Below, piece by piece: positions 12,520 through 24,654 of a stretch of 64,000 bases of DNA; positions within the stretch are counted from its first letter, which is position 1, and every line of letters begins with the position of its first letter. The notes under the pieces were generated by a model that saw only the letters and a list, made by a program, of their open reading frames with translations, did not search any database and was not told the DNA's origin. The position numbers and the translations under genes are program-made. Source of the DNA: Epiperipatus broadwayi (lineage: Eukaryota; Onychophora; Udeonychophora; Euonychophora; Peripatidae); contig JAQFVV010000180.1 in NCBI GenBank assembly GCA_028023455.1, positions 2,170,001-2,234,000 of the forward strand, written 5' to 3'.

Positions 12520-13044
12520 AGCTTGTGCAAATTTGAACAATATCAAGGAATACATAGAGGACCTTCGAAGCATAGGATATAATTATATCAATATCATTAA
12601 CACTATAATTAGGCTTTACAATAAAATAAGAAACCCCTGTCCTACTCAACAAGAGGAGCCTAAAAATGGATTAGTCTGTTTTATAGCTGAATAATCACGC
12701 ATAAATTAAGAAAGATTTGCAATGACAAATTCAACATAAGCTTTCGAATCCCTTTATCACTGAACCAATTGATTAACAATTCCAGAGATAAACTATCAAA
12801 TGAATCTGCACATCCAGTAGTCTATAAAATTAAATGCAGCCAATATGGATGCAACTTGCATGTTAATGGAAAATTGCAGTCCAATCTTTCAATTAGATTG
12901 GCCCAATGCATAGATATTTATGCAACAAAGTTCTTAAAAATAAAGAATATCAAAGGCAAAAATTATGTATGGACAGAGAATAGAAAGTGGAAAATCAAAG
13001 AGGCCTTTGCAATAGCAAGTGATCACTTTTTAATCAATAGATAA
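12520..13044 (+). pseudogene. Penelope-like element fragment, thumb to GIY-YIG endonuclease
   Basis: The translation of 12520-12650 contains YIEDLRSIGYNYI, resembling the region after the reverse transcriptase of Penelope-like elements. It continues, after a stop and a shift, into RIPLSLNQLINNSRDKLSN and then HPVVYKIKCSQYGC. The last is the VVYxIxC start of the PLE GIY-YIG domain. The YIG-like position reads HVNGK and is followed by LSIRLAQC, so the nuclease motif is damaged. The 91-residue open frame at 12769-13044 ends at a genuine-looking C-terminus (ASDHFLINR). The N-terminal and RT core are missing. PLEs are known to carry hammerhead ribozymes, and one such motif lies 1 kb downstream on the same strand. 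Confidence 0.65.
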
Positions 13045-13049
13045 GATTC

Positions 13050-13795
13050 AAGTATCCCTCGATCAAAAAAGTGAGCTATTTATATAAATTTTAATATTTT
13101 TGAATAGGTAATTAGTCATTATTTTTACACTAATACCAAGAACTCTTGAGTCATATACTATAAGCTATGAATATGATATACATGATATATTGAAAGCATG
13201 CTAGGCAGTAATAAAACAATATTTAAAAATCTACCTTTTCTGCATATGTGCTCATTAATAGTCATTTATTATTTATTTTCTAATCTATAATAATTGAAAT
13301 TCTGTTTTCTAATTTTTTTTCCCAATAATCTATTTTATTTTTTGCTATTTTTATATTGTTTTTTTTTTTTAAAAAAAAATCTATTTTACAATAACTAAAT
13401 TTGAGTCATAAATTTTAACAATCCTATATTTGCATTTTTATTATTATTTCTAATCCTATTCCTCTATATTCATGATTTCACATATTTGTATTTCAGAAAT
13501 AATATTAAACTAAAGAAATGTTAATAAAAATATTATTTTTCTAAACATTCATCTTTTATTTCACAGGGCAACCTCTAGACATTGCAATAACAAATATTGT
13601 AAACATACATATAGTTGATGTCATCTTTTTCAGTAAAATATCTTTTACTTTATATATTAATGTCAATTACTATTTTTAATTAATCAGTAATTTCCATTGT
13701 AAGAAATATGAAGAAAAAGAATATTATAATACTTGTTAATATATGAATTTTTTTTCTCCCCATCTCTCATATGTGTATGTAAATGGATTATGCCC
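13050..13795. other. No gene seen
   Basis: AT-rich sequence with homopolymer runs. No coding or structural feature can be supported. Confidence 0.5.
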
Positions 13796-13799
13796 TGTG

Positions 13800-14190
13800 T
13801 ATACATGAGGGATCAGATTGACTTATGTTAACATGGGTAGGTTGAGAAGGCTTGCACCAATGTGGGCTTTGAGCATTCCATCATCAGATTTTCAATGAAA
13901 TGGACAGCTGAAGAGTTGTGGGATGGAGTGGATTGAAGCCTGTCCATTAAAGTATGAAGATTGGCTATGTTAATATAAGCTGAGCATTGATTGTATGTAT
14001 GTATATGTGAAGATGATAATCTGGGCCAACAGACGAGTGCTAGTTTAGCATGAAATATATATATTGATGATTATTTATCTTTTCAATGTATGTGATCAAG
14101 TATGTCGGCTGTATGAGATAGTGTGGATAGTTGAGGGTCGTGTGAAAGTCTGACTTCAAACCCCCTATGCAATTCTTGTTAATTTAAAAG
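13800..14190 (+). repeat. Family A hammerhead repeat unit
   Basis: Member of the dispersed family A. Landmarks in order are CCATCATCAGATTTTCAATG, GAAGAGTTG, GATTGAAGCCTGTCCATTAA, the hammerhead region (14015-14075), a TGTGATCA segment and a tail ending in a B-box-like sequence. The same order recurs at 57.7, 58.0, 60.8, 61.3 and 61.8 kb. Confidence 0.8.
14015..14075 (+). ncRNA. Hammerhead ribozyme motif, family A copy 1 (core mutated)
   Basis: Stem I outer helix GATAATC (14015-14021) pairs perfectly with GATTATT (14069-14075) using one G-U pair. The inner helix CCAA / TTGA is weakened. The core reads CAGACGA instead of CTGATGA; the change at position 4 should abolish cleavage, while the change at position 7 is usually tolerated. 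Stem II GTGCTA/TAGCAT, GAA and the 9-nt stem III plus H17 (ATATATATA) are present. The predicted scissile bond follows 14063. Confidence 0.75.
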
Positions 14191-16789
14191 AGAAAAGACA
14201 AATACTTGTTCAATTACAAGAAAAAATGTAAGAAGAATCAGTTGTTGTTTTTTTTTTTCAAAGATTTTGTTCATTGCCTAATATACTATCAGTGCAGATT
14301 TGGTTTCCTGTGTAGCCATGATTACATAATTTGTTTTAGGATTAATTTGTTCGAGTATGACAAACCTTCAATGTGTTTTTTTGATTGTATTAAGCAAGTG
14401 ATATGGTCCTTAATAATTTTCTTAGTGATGTGGTCTTAGATACATTAATCATTTCATTCTTAATGGTTTTAGTTTATTAATTACTGTGTTTGAATATTTT
14501 TTCTAATTTTCTTCATACATGTGTATGTATCTTGTGCACTATACTGTGTATAATATGAAGTTAGCTGCTTAATGTTAGCAAATTATTCTTTCAAAAGAAG
14601 TAATGATGGAAGTTATGGTTTTTTTCTTTTTTTTATATGTTTTGTGAAGGAACTTTCCTGTGTTCTAAAATGGTGGTCAAACGAACTGCGATTAGCTTTC
14701 TTCTACAAAGACAGCAGATTAAATCTATTCCAAGTATATATCTTCAGTGTTTATATAAATGCAGTATTTGTAGGATTCAGGTGTTCAATTTGAGTAAGAG
14801 CTCAGTATATTTATGTTGTAAAGCCATTTTGAAAGTAATTTAATAGCTTCTCATTGGTCAGGCTTAGCATTGGCATTTTTGTGGCTCGAATATATCTTTA
14901 TATACATTTTCAGTAGGACATTTTCTCTTGAGCCTTTTGAATTGATATTTATCAGAGTTTGGAATAGAGTATTCAAGAAATTATATTGTGGAAGTGATAT
15001 GTTTGTAATTGTACATATGTTCTTTCTAATTCTGGAAAAGTTTTGAAGATAGAAGACAGCAAATTATGTGTTTTCTAGATATTGAATACATTTGGAGGGA
15101 AACGTAGTTCATTTTGTGTGATAGAAATTTTTTTGTAGGCTTGCTGAACAATCTGCTCATCTTTTTTCTCCATAAAATGTTGCATTGCTTCAAGATTTTT
15201 TAACCTGAAGTCATTTGACAAATGATTGATGGAGGAAGAAATATGTAATTTTTAATACATTGAATACTAAGAGTTTTGAGTATATTGAGAGGTGATGTTT
15301 TTCTGATCTCTTGTATAAGTTTTTTTAACTGTTGTATCACTGTTTTTTTCTGAAGTAACAAATTTATCATGAAAGTATTGTGTAAATTGCTTTTCTGATA
15401 ATATGGACTGGATAGTTTTGTTTTGGATGAATTTGAATTCATAGTCTCTTAATATGTTTAAAACTTGAGGATTTGATTCCATGAGGGAAGGAAGATTAAT
15501 ATGTCATCTATGCATGACAAGCAGATATTCCCTTTCTCAATGTTGGCAGATAAGTCATCCAATTTTTGACTTTTTATAAGTAAGAGGTTGTTATAGATGT
15601 GAACAGGAAAGCAAGGGATAGGAAGACATGAATAGTTTGTTATTCATGGTAATGTTGAAATGATAAACAAATGGTCAATATTTGAGCTAATAATTATCAA
15701 ACATGGATCAAATCAAAGTCTTCATATATTGTATATTAAGTTAGAATACAGAGGACTATTATTTTTTGCTATTTGCAAAGTGTTAATAATGGATTTGAAC
15801 ATGAATGCTGTTTGACTTAATTCTTATCATATTGGTGAGGTTCAAGTTTGTTTTTTACTATGGGTTTTATCATTTTGATGCTATGTGCTTGAATATTGGC
15901 TATAGATTTTGCAATACAATCTTTGATAGCATTTAATTAAAAGTTAATTATTTTCAAAAGTGGAGTTATTATAAATTAGCTTTGGAAAATAGATTTACTT
16001 TGGAATAACACAAATTCTTAGAATGCCATTTCTGAAGTGCTTGCAAGAGATGAAGTATTTGGATTTTAACAACAGTTTCATTCCTGATTGTCCCGTGTTA
16101 TAGAGAGAAATTTCTTGCCTGCTTAAAATTTCTTTTAATAATATGTATTTGTTTCCTTAATCAACTTTTTTTGGTGTCTTCTGCTGGAGAACTTTTATAT
16201 TTAGTTTTTTTTTTTTTGTGCTTATTAGATGTTACTGTCTTAATTGTATAATTTTTAGTAAAAGTGTATTGTGGGTGTTTACATACTGTATATAAAAGTA
16301 GAAAAGATTTGTACTTTGTATGTTTGTTAAAAAATGTAAAATATTTCACTAACTACAAATTTCATTATCTATGCCACAGCTTAGAGTCAAATGTGTTGGA
16401 TGTAGAGTTGAAAGGAAGTCTATTGTGCTTTTAAATATGGAAGAAGTTTTTTGAAAAATATTTGGAATCTTTTCACAAGTGACTGTATCCATGTTCCTGT
16501 TAGGAGAGTTTCAGTTGGAATGAATAGCTTTGTATGATTACAATTGCTGAGTTTTGAAAGGATTCCCTTGAAATACATTGCATTTGAATGCTTTCTTATT
16601 CAGTTTTTATAGTTTTAGTTATATGTTTTGTTAAGAGCTACTTATTATATTCTTTACTATGTTTGTATGTATATATCTACTTTACACAATTGTTTTTTAT
16701 TCAAATATATCATTTACATTTTTAATAGTTTTTATGCATTTATATAACATATTTTATAATTTGATATTATTTTTTCTTTTATGTAGGTT
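14191..16789. other. No convincing gene; weak RT-like minus frame near 15.5 kb
   Basis: Long AT-rich stretch. On the minus strand around 15200-15560 a broken frame contains CLSCIDDILIFLPS and then a 71-residue open piece starting MESNPQVLNILRDYEF. The IDDI-type string recalls the YxDD box of reverse transcriptases, but the surrounding residues are too degraded to assign a family. No other feature can be supported. Confidence 0.35.
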
Positions 16790-17570
16790 AGTAGTCAAGT
16801 CTTCAGATTAAAAAAAGAAGATATTTCCAGTTTGAAAATGTTTTTGATAAATCATGACGACCACTAACGTCACTTAATTCTATGTACTATTTGTGTAAAT
16901 ATTCATTTTCAGTCTTTTAACTTAATGTCAAGGAAAATATTTTAATTACTGTCAGAACTGTTTGTTGATTTCTTAGAAATAGGAAAATATCTTTTGTAAT
17001 AGTGATCATTATAACTGTATTTGCTATAATGAATAATTATTTTGAATATGGTATGATAAAGCTTTGGTTATCATTTCAGATAATTTTCACAATTAATATA
17101 TAAAGAATATACATCCTGTTAATTACCTGAATAATTAGTTTAATATAAAAACAATTTGTACAGGTGATCTAAAAAGATATTTCTTCAACTTTTCATTAAT
17201 TTCTAATTGGATGATTTTTTTTAGCATTTGATATTTATTACTACAGTGACTAATTGATAAATTAAATACATTATTGCCATTGAAAGAATTTTTATTTTTA
17301 AAGTAATTATTTAAATTATGAATTTTTAGTTATTTTAATAACTATTAATTGCTTTCCTACACGTTGTAACATCAGTTTGGCAAAAAGTGATATACTGAAG
17401 ATTTAATTTTAAATTATTAAGATTTTTGAGATAATATGTGTGCATACTATTCTCTGTCTGATAACAGATTGAGATTACTGGGCAACAGAATAATATGATC
17501 AAACTATAATATTTAATCATCATCAGTGTAGTTTGCCATCGCTTGATCTTTCTTTACTAAATTTATTTTA
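16790..17570 (+). repeat. Zinc-finger-associated duplicated block, copy 2
   Basis: Diverged, shorter counterpart of 8840-10400 with the same order of landmarks, ending in one copy of the TAGTTTGCCATCGCTTGATC unit near 17525-17550. It lacks the tandem expansion seen in copy 1. It is again followed by weak finger-like sequence. Confidence 0.6.
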
Positions 17571-17599
17571 ATTCAAATTTAAGAACTAAAATGTAAATT

Positions 17600-17850
17600 T
17601 TAATAACTATTATCATGAAACAGTATAAAAAAGCTAAAAAGAAGAGATTAAAAGTATCTATTGTGTGTGTGTGTGTGAAAAATATCAGTTTACTATTTGT
17701 TTGAAAAAACTTTGTTTGATTATACTGTAACAAAATCATTATTGGGTAGAAAAGAAATTAGTTTAAAAAAACATGAAGACTCTTATGCCAAAAAAAAGTT
17801 AATTTTTTGCCCTTTAATATTTGTGTGAAAAATGCATGTATTCATACTTA
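17600..17850 (+). pseudogene. Possible zinc-finger remnant
   Basis: Short pieces such as a HEDSYAKKK-like string near 17770-17800 and CPL.FV.KMH just after resemble decayed HEK-linker and CxLC segments. They sit at the same place relative to the duplicated block as the better array at 10.6-12.2 kb. On its own the sequence would not be recognisable. A (GT)n run of about 7 units lies at 17660-17680. Confidence 0.35.
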
Positions 17851-18780
17851 TCTATATTGTAACACTATGACACACTGAGCCATGAAAAATTTCTTCCCAA
17901 GAATAGATCCCACACCAGAATGCCTAGCTCTATTAGCTTTACTATATCTATTTTTGTGCCCACTAAAAATATATATATATAGAACATAGCAGTTGTAACA
18001 AATACACTTCTAAATCATGAAATTTAAAATATACTTTACTCTAAAACTTTAAAACCAATTGTGACTCCCTATTTGGAGAAATCATTAACTGTATTTCACT
18101 AATAAACAACAAAAGAGCTTATTTCTATAATTTCACAAGTTAAAATGTATGAACCTAAGCATATCTCATTAATATTTTTTGCTATAATAAAAGACTATGT
18201 TTCTTGAAGTTTATAAACATTAATAAACTGAGTAAGCATACAAAAAACTTTAGGTATTAAAAAGCCAATCATATTATATATATTAGGTAATTTATGATTT
18301 ATTTAATGCAATTTTGTACAGTTATTTGTTTATATTTCAATGTTAACATATTTACTACATTCTTTTGTTATAACATTTTATTTAGTTTTTAAGAGTAAAA
18401 GAAAATGGCATTTATTTTGATGATTTCAATGTTTAATAATAAAAAGAAAAAAGCAATTTAATTAATGTTTAACATAAAAAATAAAAAAATCAATCTTATT
18501 TTCACTTTCTCTTAACATTTAGCTGTGTTTTTTTACTGAGAAAGATTTACTGTAGTTTTAAAATAATCAAGCTATCTAAAATTTTAACTCATGTATGTAA
18601 CATCTTTATAAGTTAAATAAAATAATTTTAAGTATGGGCTAATGCTAAATATGCTTTCATATAAGAATAATTTAATTTAAAAAGGTTAATTTTATTTCAT
18701 TTAATATTTAAAGAAGATTACAATTTTATGAGTATCATACACATATATAAATTTAAAGTTTAATGAGTATAAGCATTTAC
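17851..18780. other. No gene seen
   Basis: Homogeneous AT-rich sequence with short A and T runs. Nothing is recognised on either strand. Confidence 0.5.
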
Positions 18781-19060
18781 AGTGAGATGCTGTTGAAATT
18801 TCTTTATCGCACTTGGAATTATATATTGTGACAGGCATCACCAATATAGTGCTCTTTTAGTATGCGATCTCTGCCATTTTGAATTTCAAAAACAACTCAA
18901 AGCATCGTCTGACACATCTAAGTGATAAAAAAGTATGCGAAAATGGGGAAAATTTAGAACTTGGGTCACGTGACTTGGAAAACCCCGCCAAAATGGCGCA
19001 CAGTAAAAAAAGAAAGGCAAAACATGAAGAATTTAGAACTCTGGTCACGTGACTATAATA
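18781..19060. promoter_or_regulatory. CpG-containing patch with two CACGTG boxes and YY1-like sites
   Basis: This stretch stands out from its surroundings by its higher GC content and several CpGs. TCACGTGAC, a palindromic E-box of the USF/MYC/TFE type, occurs at about 18966-18974 and again at 19044-19052. Each is preceded by a near-identical ATTTAGAACT phrase, so a segment of about 78 bp has been duplicated. CCGCCAAAATGGCGC (about 18985-18999) matches the YY1 site in both directions, and GCCATTTTG occurs near 18871. A short frame from the ATG inside the YY1-like site runs 19 codons to a stop at the second E-box. No exon or gene is recognised downstream, so it may be an orphan promoter or a transposon-derived regulatory piece. 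Confidence 0.45.
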
Positions 19061-19066
19061 TCAATA

Positions 19067-19890
19067 AAAAGAACTCATAAATTCTATTTCACACTTGCTG
19101 TTAGTACATCAGTTCTTAAAAAAAAAATCTTTCGTAGTTTTATTTTATTTCTTAGCCAATTAAATTTTTTCTCATTTACATACCTGTTAAAAAAAAATGA
19201 AAATGAGAAAAAAAAAAAAAGCGTTTATCTTATCTTATTCTGTAAATTAATTCAAAAGAAATTAAATAAATCCTTTAATTAAACCAAAATAATCTCTAGG
19301 ATTATATAAAGAGAAAAACAAATAATAATTATTTGTTTTTATTTATCTCATTAAGCTTGATGTAATAGACTATTGGTTTTCACTTTCAGGTTAAGCACAA
19401 TTTACCTAACTTAGTGTTTGGAAACAGAGCAAAACTAGTAGATAAAAAGAAATATATATATAATAAGGCAGAAAAATAAATAAATAAATGGAATTATATA
19501 ATCTCATTGTTCAATTAATTTGGACATAAGTGTCAAGTATACACAATGCTAGCCATGATAATCAAGTCATCTGGAAGAAAATGGAGAAATTTTTAAACTA
19601 GTTCTACCAAGCTATATATTTTATACTAAAATATAAGGTTACAATATATATATAACAATAAATCCAGGATAATTTTTATATCTTCTCTGGTCTTTACTAA
19701 CAAAACTAAAAGCTATTGTAAAATATTTCAGCATACCATTGTACTACATTGTATTGGTCAAGTATAGGAATGCTAAAATATTTTTCAAGATCATTTGAAT
19801 ACATTGTGTTGAGAATGCTGAATCCAAGTTTCCAAAAGGATCAATAGTTGGAAAATAGAGAATGATATGGTGTTTTCAATTTAAGTCTCA
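19067..19890. other. No gene seen
   Basis: AT-rich sequence with A-runs and ATAAATAA-type simple sequence. No coding or structured element is supported. Confidence 0.5.
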
Positions 19891-19894
19891 TAGT

Positions 19895-20240
19895 TTTTTA
19901 GTTGACCTAAAAGGTGGCTTCTGGAGGGTAGCATTAGATCCTAAGATCTAGGTGCAGTGCTCTCAGATCCAAGGCTCCTCACTGATGATGGCCACAAGCC
20001 AGAAACTAGTCTGGGGATATTGGATGAATAGGTACTAGATGGGGATTTTATGCACAAGTCTTCTGGTATCCATTAATTACTCTGGCTTGCACTGAGTGGC
20101 AATACATATAGTTTTGTCTGTTTTAATAACAAGTTAAGAGCAAACATAAGAAATGGTGATCATGTGATGTTTATTGGCTTAAAACCAATCCTGCCTAATA
20201 GGATAGTGACCAATAAGCAATAACTAAGCAAAAGTATCTC
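19895..20240 (+). repeat. Family B hammerhead repeat unit
   Basis: Plus-strand unit with landmarks TAGATCCTAAGATCTAGGTG, the hammerhead (19967-20025), GATTTTATGCACAAG, TCTGGTATCCATTAATTACT, and a tail with TTTTAATAACAAGTTA, ATAAGAAATGGTGATCATG and CCAATCCTGCC. The same order is found at 32.9-33.2 and 43.1-43.35 kb, and in reverse at 32.5 and 42.6 kb. Confidence 0.85.
19967..20025 (+). ncRNA. Hammerhead ribozyme, family B, apparently intact
   Basis: All parts of a type I hammerhead are present. The stem I outer helix ATCCAA (19967-19972) pairs with TTGGAT (20020-20025). After an internal loop (GGC against TA), the inner helix TCCTCA (19976-19981) pairs with TGGGGA (20012-20017) with one G-U. 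The catalytic CTGATGA is at 19982-19988. Stem II is TGGC / GCCA with a CACAA loop (19989-20001), followed by GAA (20002-20004). Stem III is AC / GT closed by a 2-nt TA loop, followed by C17 at 20011, giving the classical GTC cleavage triplet. Such minimal stem III hammerheads are known from Penelope-like elements and may work as dimers. Cleavage has not been tested. Confidence 0.9.
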
Positions 20241-20249
20241 TTACTGCTT

Positions 20250-21530
20250 TATAAGATATAGTGCTGGCTTATAAAAGTTTAAGTTTTACTTTTAATACCA
20301 GTAAAACATTTGCTATTTTGGAGATTGTTAATTAATCAAAAGTTTAATTTTACTATAAGAAATGTTTTCTAATTCATCTTTTTGCTTTATCTTTTTCAGA
20401 CAATTGGTTTCAGGGAGAGTTTGATTGTCATAAACTTCATGTGCCATTGTCCATCTCTCTGCACTAAATAGCATATTAGGATCATTTCCATATAGTAAAT
20501 ATCCACAAAACAGTCATGCACCCCCCCTTTTTTTTTTAAGAAAACACCACTTCAGAAATAAAGCAATAATGAGAACAAATTTAATAAACTTGAATTTTGT
20601 TATAATTATGCATGAATAATGAATTACTTGAAAAGCTGGATTTGGATAGATGTTTCATTCAACAAATGATTTATGACTAGTTAGCTTTATTTAAAGATAC
20701 ATGTCTCTACCACAAAATAATGGACAAAAGATGGTCTAAGTGGTATTTCTGATCAAATCTGGCTAGGTAATCACATTTAAGATTTTTTTTAAGCAGCAAA
20801 AATAATATCAGTAATGAAAATTAAAAAAGAGGTGGTTATAAAGATATTTCATATTTTTTTTAAATATATAGAATGTGAAAACACCTTGCTTAATTGGACT
20901 TTTCAAAACAGTGTGAGAAATCTCTCATTGCTAAGTAGCTGTCAGTCTTAACAATGATAGAATTGCTCTTAATAAAACTCATTTTGTAGTTGACTATAAT
21001 TGAATTGTTGATCTTCATCATTTTAACTATTAATCCATCATGAGATTAAATTTTTTCCAAACAATTCAATTTCTCTAATGTATAACCTTTCTTCTTATCA
21101 CAACTACAATTCTCATATTTATTAATCCTATGCATGATCTCTTTATGGATTTTATAGAATCCTTTGAAATTCAGTTTGCAACTGCAGTTGTTCATCTATG
21201 GTCATCTCTTCTAGAAATATGTTCATCCCAGTTTCATTTTAGCATTCAAATTCTTCCAATGATGTCAATACTTGTTTTTCACATTTATATAATTCATTTT
21301 CTCTATATTCTTATTGCTACTAACATACACCTTTCAATACTTCATTATATTTATATTGTTCTTCTATAAAGAGTCCAAATCTCAATCTAAACACATCTAT
21401 TAACATCCTTTCTCCCCCCCAAACATAGGTATATTTCTTTTTTATATTATGTCTATCACAAGAACTTTATTCTGGTTTAACTCTATGACTATTTTCATGT
21501 ATTATGTTTTCATCCATATTAGAAATGTGA
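20250..21530. other. No gene seen
   Basis: AT-rich sequence. A C-run followed by a T-run is at 20521-20540. The plus-strand open frame at 21130-21369 is hydrophobic, without family resemblance, and is not accepted as a gene. Confidence 0.45.
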
Positions 21531-21539
21531 CTGATATTT

Positions 21540-22480
21540 ATAGTCGTTATCTTCCAATCATGATTATCAATCTGCTTTTTCCCTTCTTTTTAGGTCTATA
21601 GATATGTCAGTCTATAAATCCTCTTAAAAGTGTCTTTTTCAATTTTTCCTTTTCCGATAATGCCCAATTTAATAGTATTTCAGTAATCTTTTCTGAGGTA
21701 TTCTCCTTACATGCCCATTCCATTTGACTTGTTCTAGTTTTGTTTACTTTATATTTTTTTATCATTTGTCATACTTTTTTGCTGGCATTTGATAAGTTTT
21801 CTAATACTTTCTAAAATATTATTTACAAAGACAATTACATTATCTACAAAATGTAAATGATTTAAATAATCTCCATATATTTTTGTTTCCTTAGCTTTTT
21901 ATTTTAATCGTCAAAATACTTCTTATATAATTGAAAAATTTGGGTAACATGGACTCATTCTGATATATATTGTTTTGGAGATATGAAATCATTCTGTCAT
22001 ACAATCTTATAAATGGACCATATACTCCAATTACTTTTGTTGTATTTTAATAAATATTCTTCAGAATATGACAATGTCCTGGGCCATATATTGATAGTAC
22101 AAAGTATTAATCACTGAAAATACTTCCAAGTTCAAATCTAAAGCAAATCAGTTTTTATGATTTTTACTTAATTATTAGATATTTATGAATTATGCTAAAA
22201 CCATTTTAGATTGTCCTTTTGTTTGATTTGAGTTCAAAGTTAATTATAGACCAATTGTAATTATTTTAGTACAGGTCTTATATAGAACTGAAAAAAGACT
22301 GAGTTATGTAAATTGTAATCTTCATCGTTTATCAACATCAATGCTACGTTTTTACACTGATCTGGAACATCTTTATCACTTATTTGGTATATAGTTTTGT
22401 CAACAATTTTTATATTTCAACTGCTTCTTTTAAAATACCTATAGTAATTTTATTATTCTTTATACATTAAATTGCATGTC
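21540..22480 (-). pseudogene. Non-LTR retrotransposon RT remnant, RTE/BovB-like
   Basis: Minus-strand fragments in shifted frames follow the RTE order of reverse transcriptase motifs. A PKFFNYI string near 21920-21960 fits the QGDxxSPKLF motif. LFKSFTF / LHFVDNVIVFVNN near 21815-21870 fits the NHLRFADDIVL catalytic motif, with the ADD aspartates partly lost, followed by an ILESIRKLIK helix. A KEGKKQ-like basic tail lies near 21580. Stops and frameshifts are dense, and no 3' end or target duplication is visible. The clade is inferred from motif spacing only. Confidence 0.5.
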
Positions 22481-22489
22481 TCAGCAGTC

Positions 22490-24650
22490 CATTTAAACTT
22501 TTTGGCAATTTAAGTGTTTACTACACTATACTAATACTTTTCATCCAAAGAACAAAAGTTGAAAAGCTTGTTGTGAATTGACTTATAGAAAGAGAAAATT
22601 AATTCAACATACTGATGGCTTATCAAAAAGTACTGTTTGAGAGAAACCTTAAATAGAAGTGGATTATTTATGCAATGATTAACTACTGTGAAAGTGACAT
22701 TTGTAAGTTTTATGTGGCTAACAATATATACTGTACTGTATCTAGACATTGTTCTATTATACTGATATAATTTTTTACTGTATTGTTTTATATAAGCAAG
22801 TTTAAAAGTACAAGTTATCAAAAAATAAATAAAGATATTATTTGCCAATTTGAAAGGTGTTGAGTCCATAATGATGGATCCTTAAAAACAGTGAAATGGT
22901 TGATACTAACAGTTATAAGTTTTTGGTATTTATCTTCTAATTTAAAATGAAATTGCAATATAAAACTAATGAAATTATGCTTATCTATCTAAATGAACCT
23001 TTTTTTATTGGTTCCACAAGATATATGTTAATAGCTTGAGATAAAAATATCACAAGTTTTTCTGTTTGTTTCATAATTTTCAAAAACATGTAAGTGATGA
23101 TATTGATACAATTACAATTTTCATCGGAACTTACAAAAAATACACCTCCCAAACACCACTGATTTAGGTCTGCTCATGAGAACAATAATCATTTCATTTA
23201 TTCATTAATATATTCAATTATATTTTCAATGTACATGAAATATTAAGCATGTTTGAATTTTTATGTAAATATATTTTTCATAGATATTCTAAACTATTTC
23301 TAAAAGTTGAAAAACTAATTTTATTGCAGAACTCAAATTTTATCAATAAAACTCAGATTCTATGCAACATAAATGAGCATCTGTTAATGTAAACAACCTG
23401 AAACAATTCATATTCTGAATATAACTTTTTGTAACAAATTAATAAAATACTTAGAATTTGTCTTGGATCATAACCTAAGTCTATGCTATTTAGAATTAAT
23501 CCTGGATCACAAACTAACTTTTTGTTCTAATCAATTAAATTTAAGGCATAATTTCTAGAAAAATTATCTTTGCAAAACTCAATGGTGCTATGTTTTTAAA
23601 ATATGTTATGAACAGTTTCTTTAGCTATAGTACATGCTATCAGTGAATACTGTACTCCTGTTTGGAGATAAAATGTGACACTAAACTTCTGGATGCCTAA
23701 TTAATAATTATTATTGGCATATTTACATCTAATTTTTTTATAGTAGCTTCACATGGATAATGGAAAACAAGTTGCCTCACATAATGCCATTAAATATATT
23801 AAACATATTCTTAATTGATGCTATAGATTCCCTTCTGAGGGCTCTTCAATCATTTGTGTCTGTTCAATTAAGATTGTTTCAAACAATTATAGCACAAGAA
23901 ATGAACTTAATAAGGTTTGAAAATATTTTCTCCAAATTCAAAGATTAAGAAAGAAGGACGTGATATTTCCAGAATCAAGACCAGTTACACATTCTTATCT
24001 GCTTTAAAAATAAAATTTAATAGCATGAATTTATATAAATGTGGCTAATTCAAACCATGACTCATATAATTAATGATGGTCAAACTTGAACCGAAATTTA
24101 AAAAGCCAATAGTAAATCTGTCTCTTTGTAATTTCCAATTTTATTTTCAACCTAGGTGATTATAATTTTTAACTTATTAAAGATTTGTCATACTTATCAG
24201 TGTCAATATATATTTTTAGTAATTTTTGAATCTGTATCTCAACTATTATCTGCATTCTCAGAAATCCACAAAAGTCAAACATATTTTTATCATGATATAA
24301 GTTACTTTATTAAATTTTATATTGATGTTAAAATAACATCCATGAATAATATTACTTTATTTCGTTTTGGTGAAAGATTACAAGAGAATCTACTATATGA
24401 CATATGCCTAACAACAAAATCACTTTTTTACTCATATTAGCATGAATGTAATTCTAGTATGCTGTACTTGTTTTATTATGTAAGAATTTTCATGATTAAT
24501 TTTAAAAGTAATAATTATTTATTATACTAAGATATTATCCCAAAGGTTGGATTATGTCTTAGTATTACTATTTCTAGGTTCACATTCATTGTTGGCATAA
24601 GAACTTAAGAGTATTTTATTTGATTATTAAAGCATTTATTATATAAAGAA
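22490..24650. other. No gene seen
   Basis: AT-rich sequence with several open frames of 60-110 codons (minus 22531-22869; plus 23760-23948 and 24156-24440). Their translations are rich in I, F, Y, L and K, as expected from AT-rich DNA, and match no family I know. I do not call them genes. Confidence 0.45.
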
Positions 24651-24654
24651 TCAT

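Noticed and set aside
13877-13900. CTGATGATGG on the minus strand in the 5' flank of family A units
   Set aside because: No stem II or GAA follows; it is just a conserved flank of the repeat.
18857-19048. Minus-strand 63-codon frame with a hydrophobic start
   Set aside because: It crosses the CpG/E-box patch, has no family resemblance and no supporting splice or promoter context.
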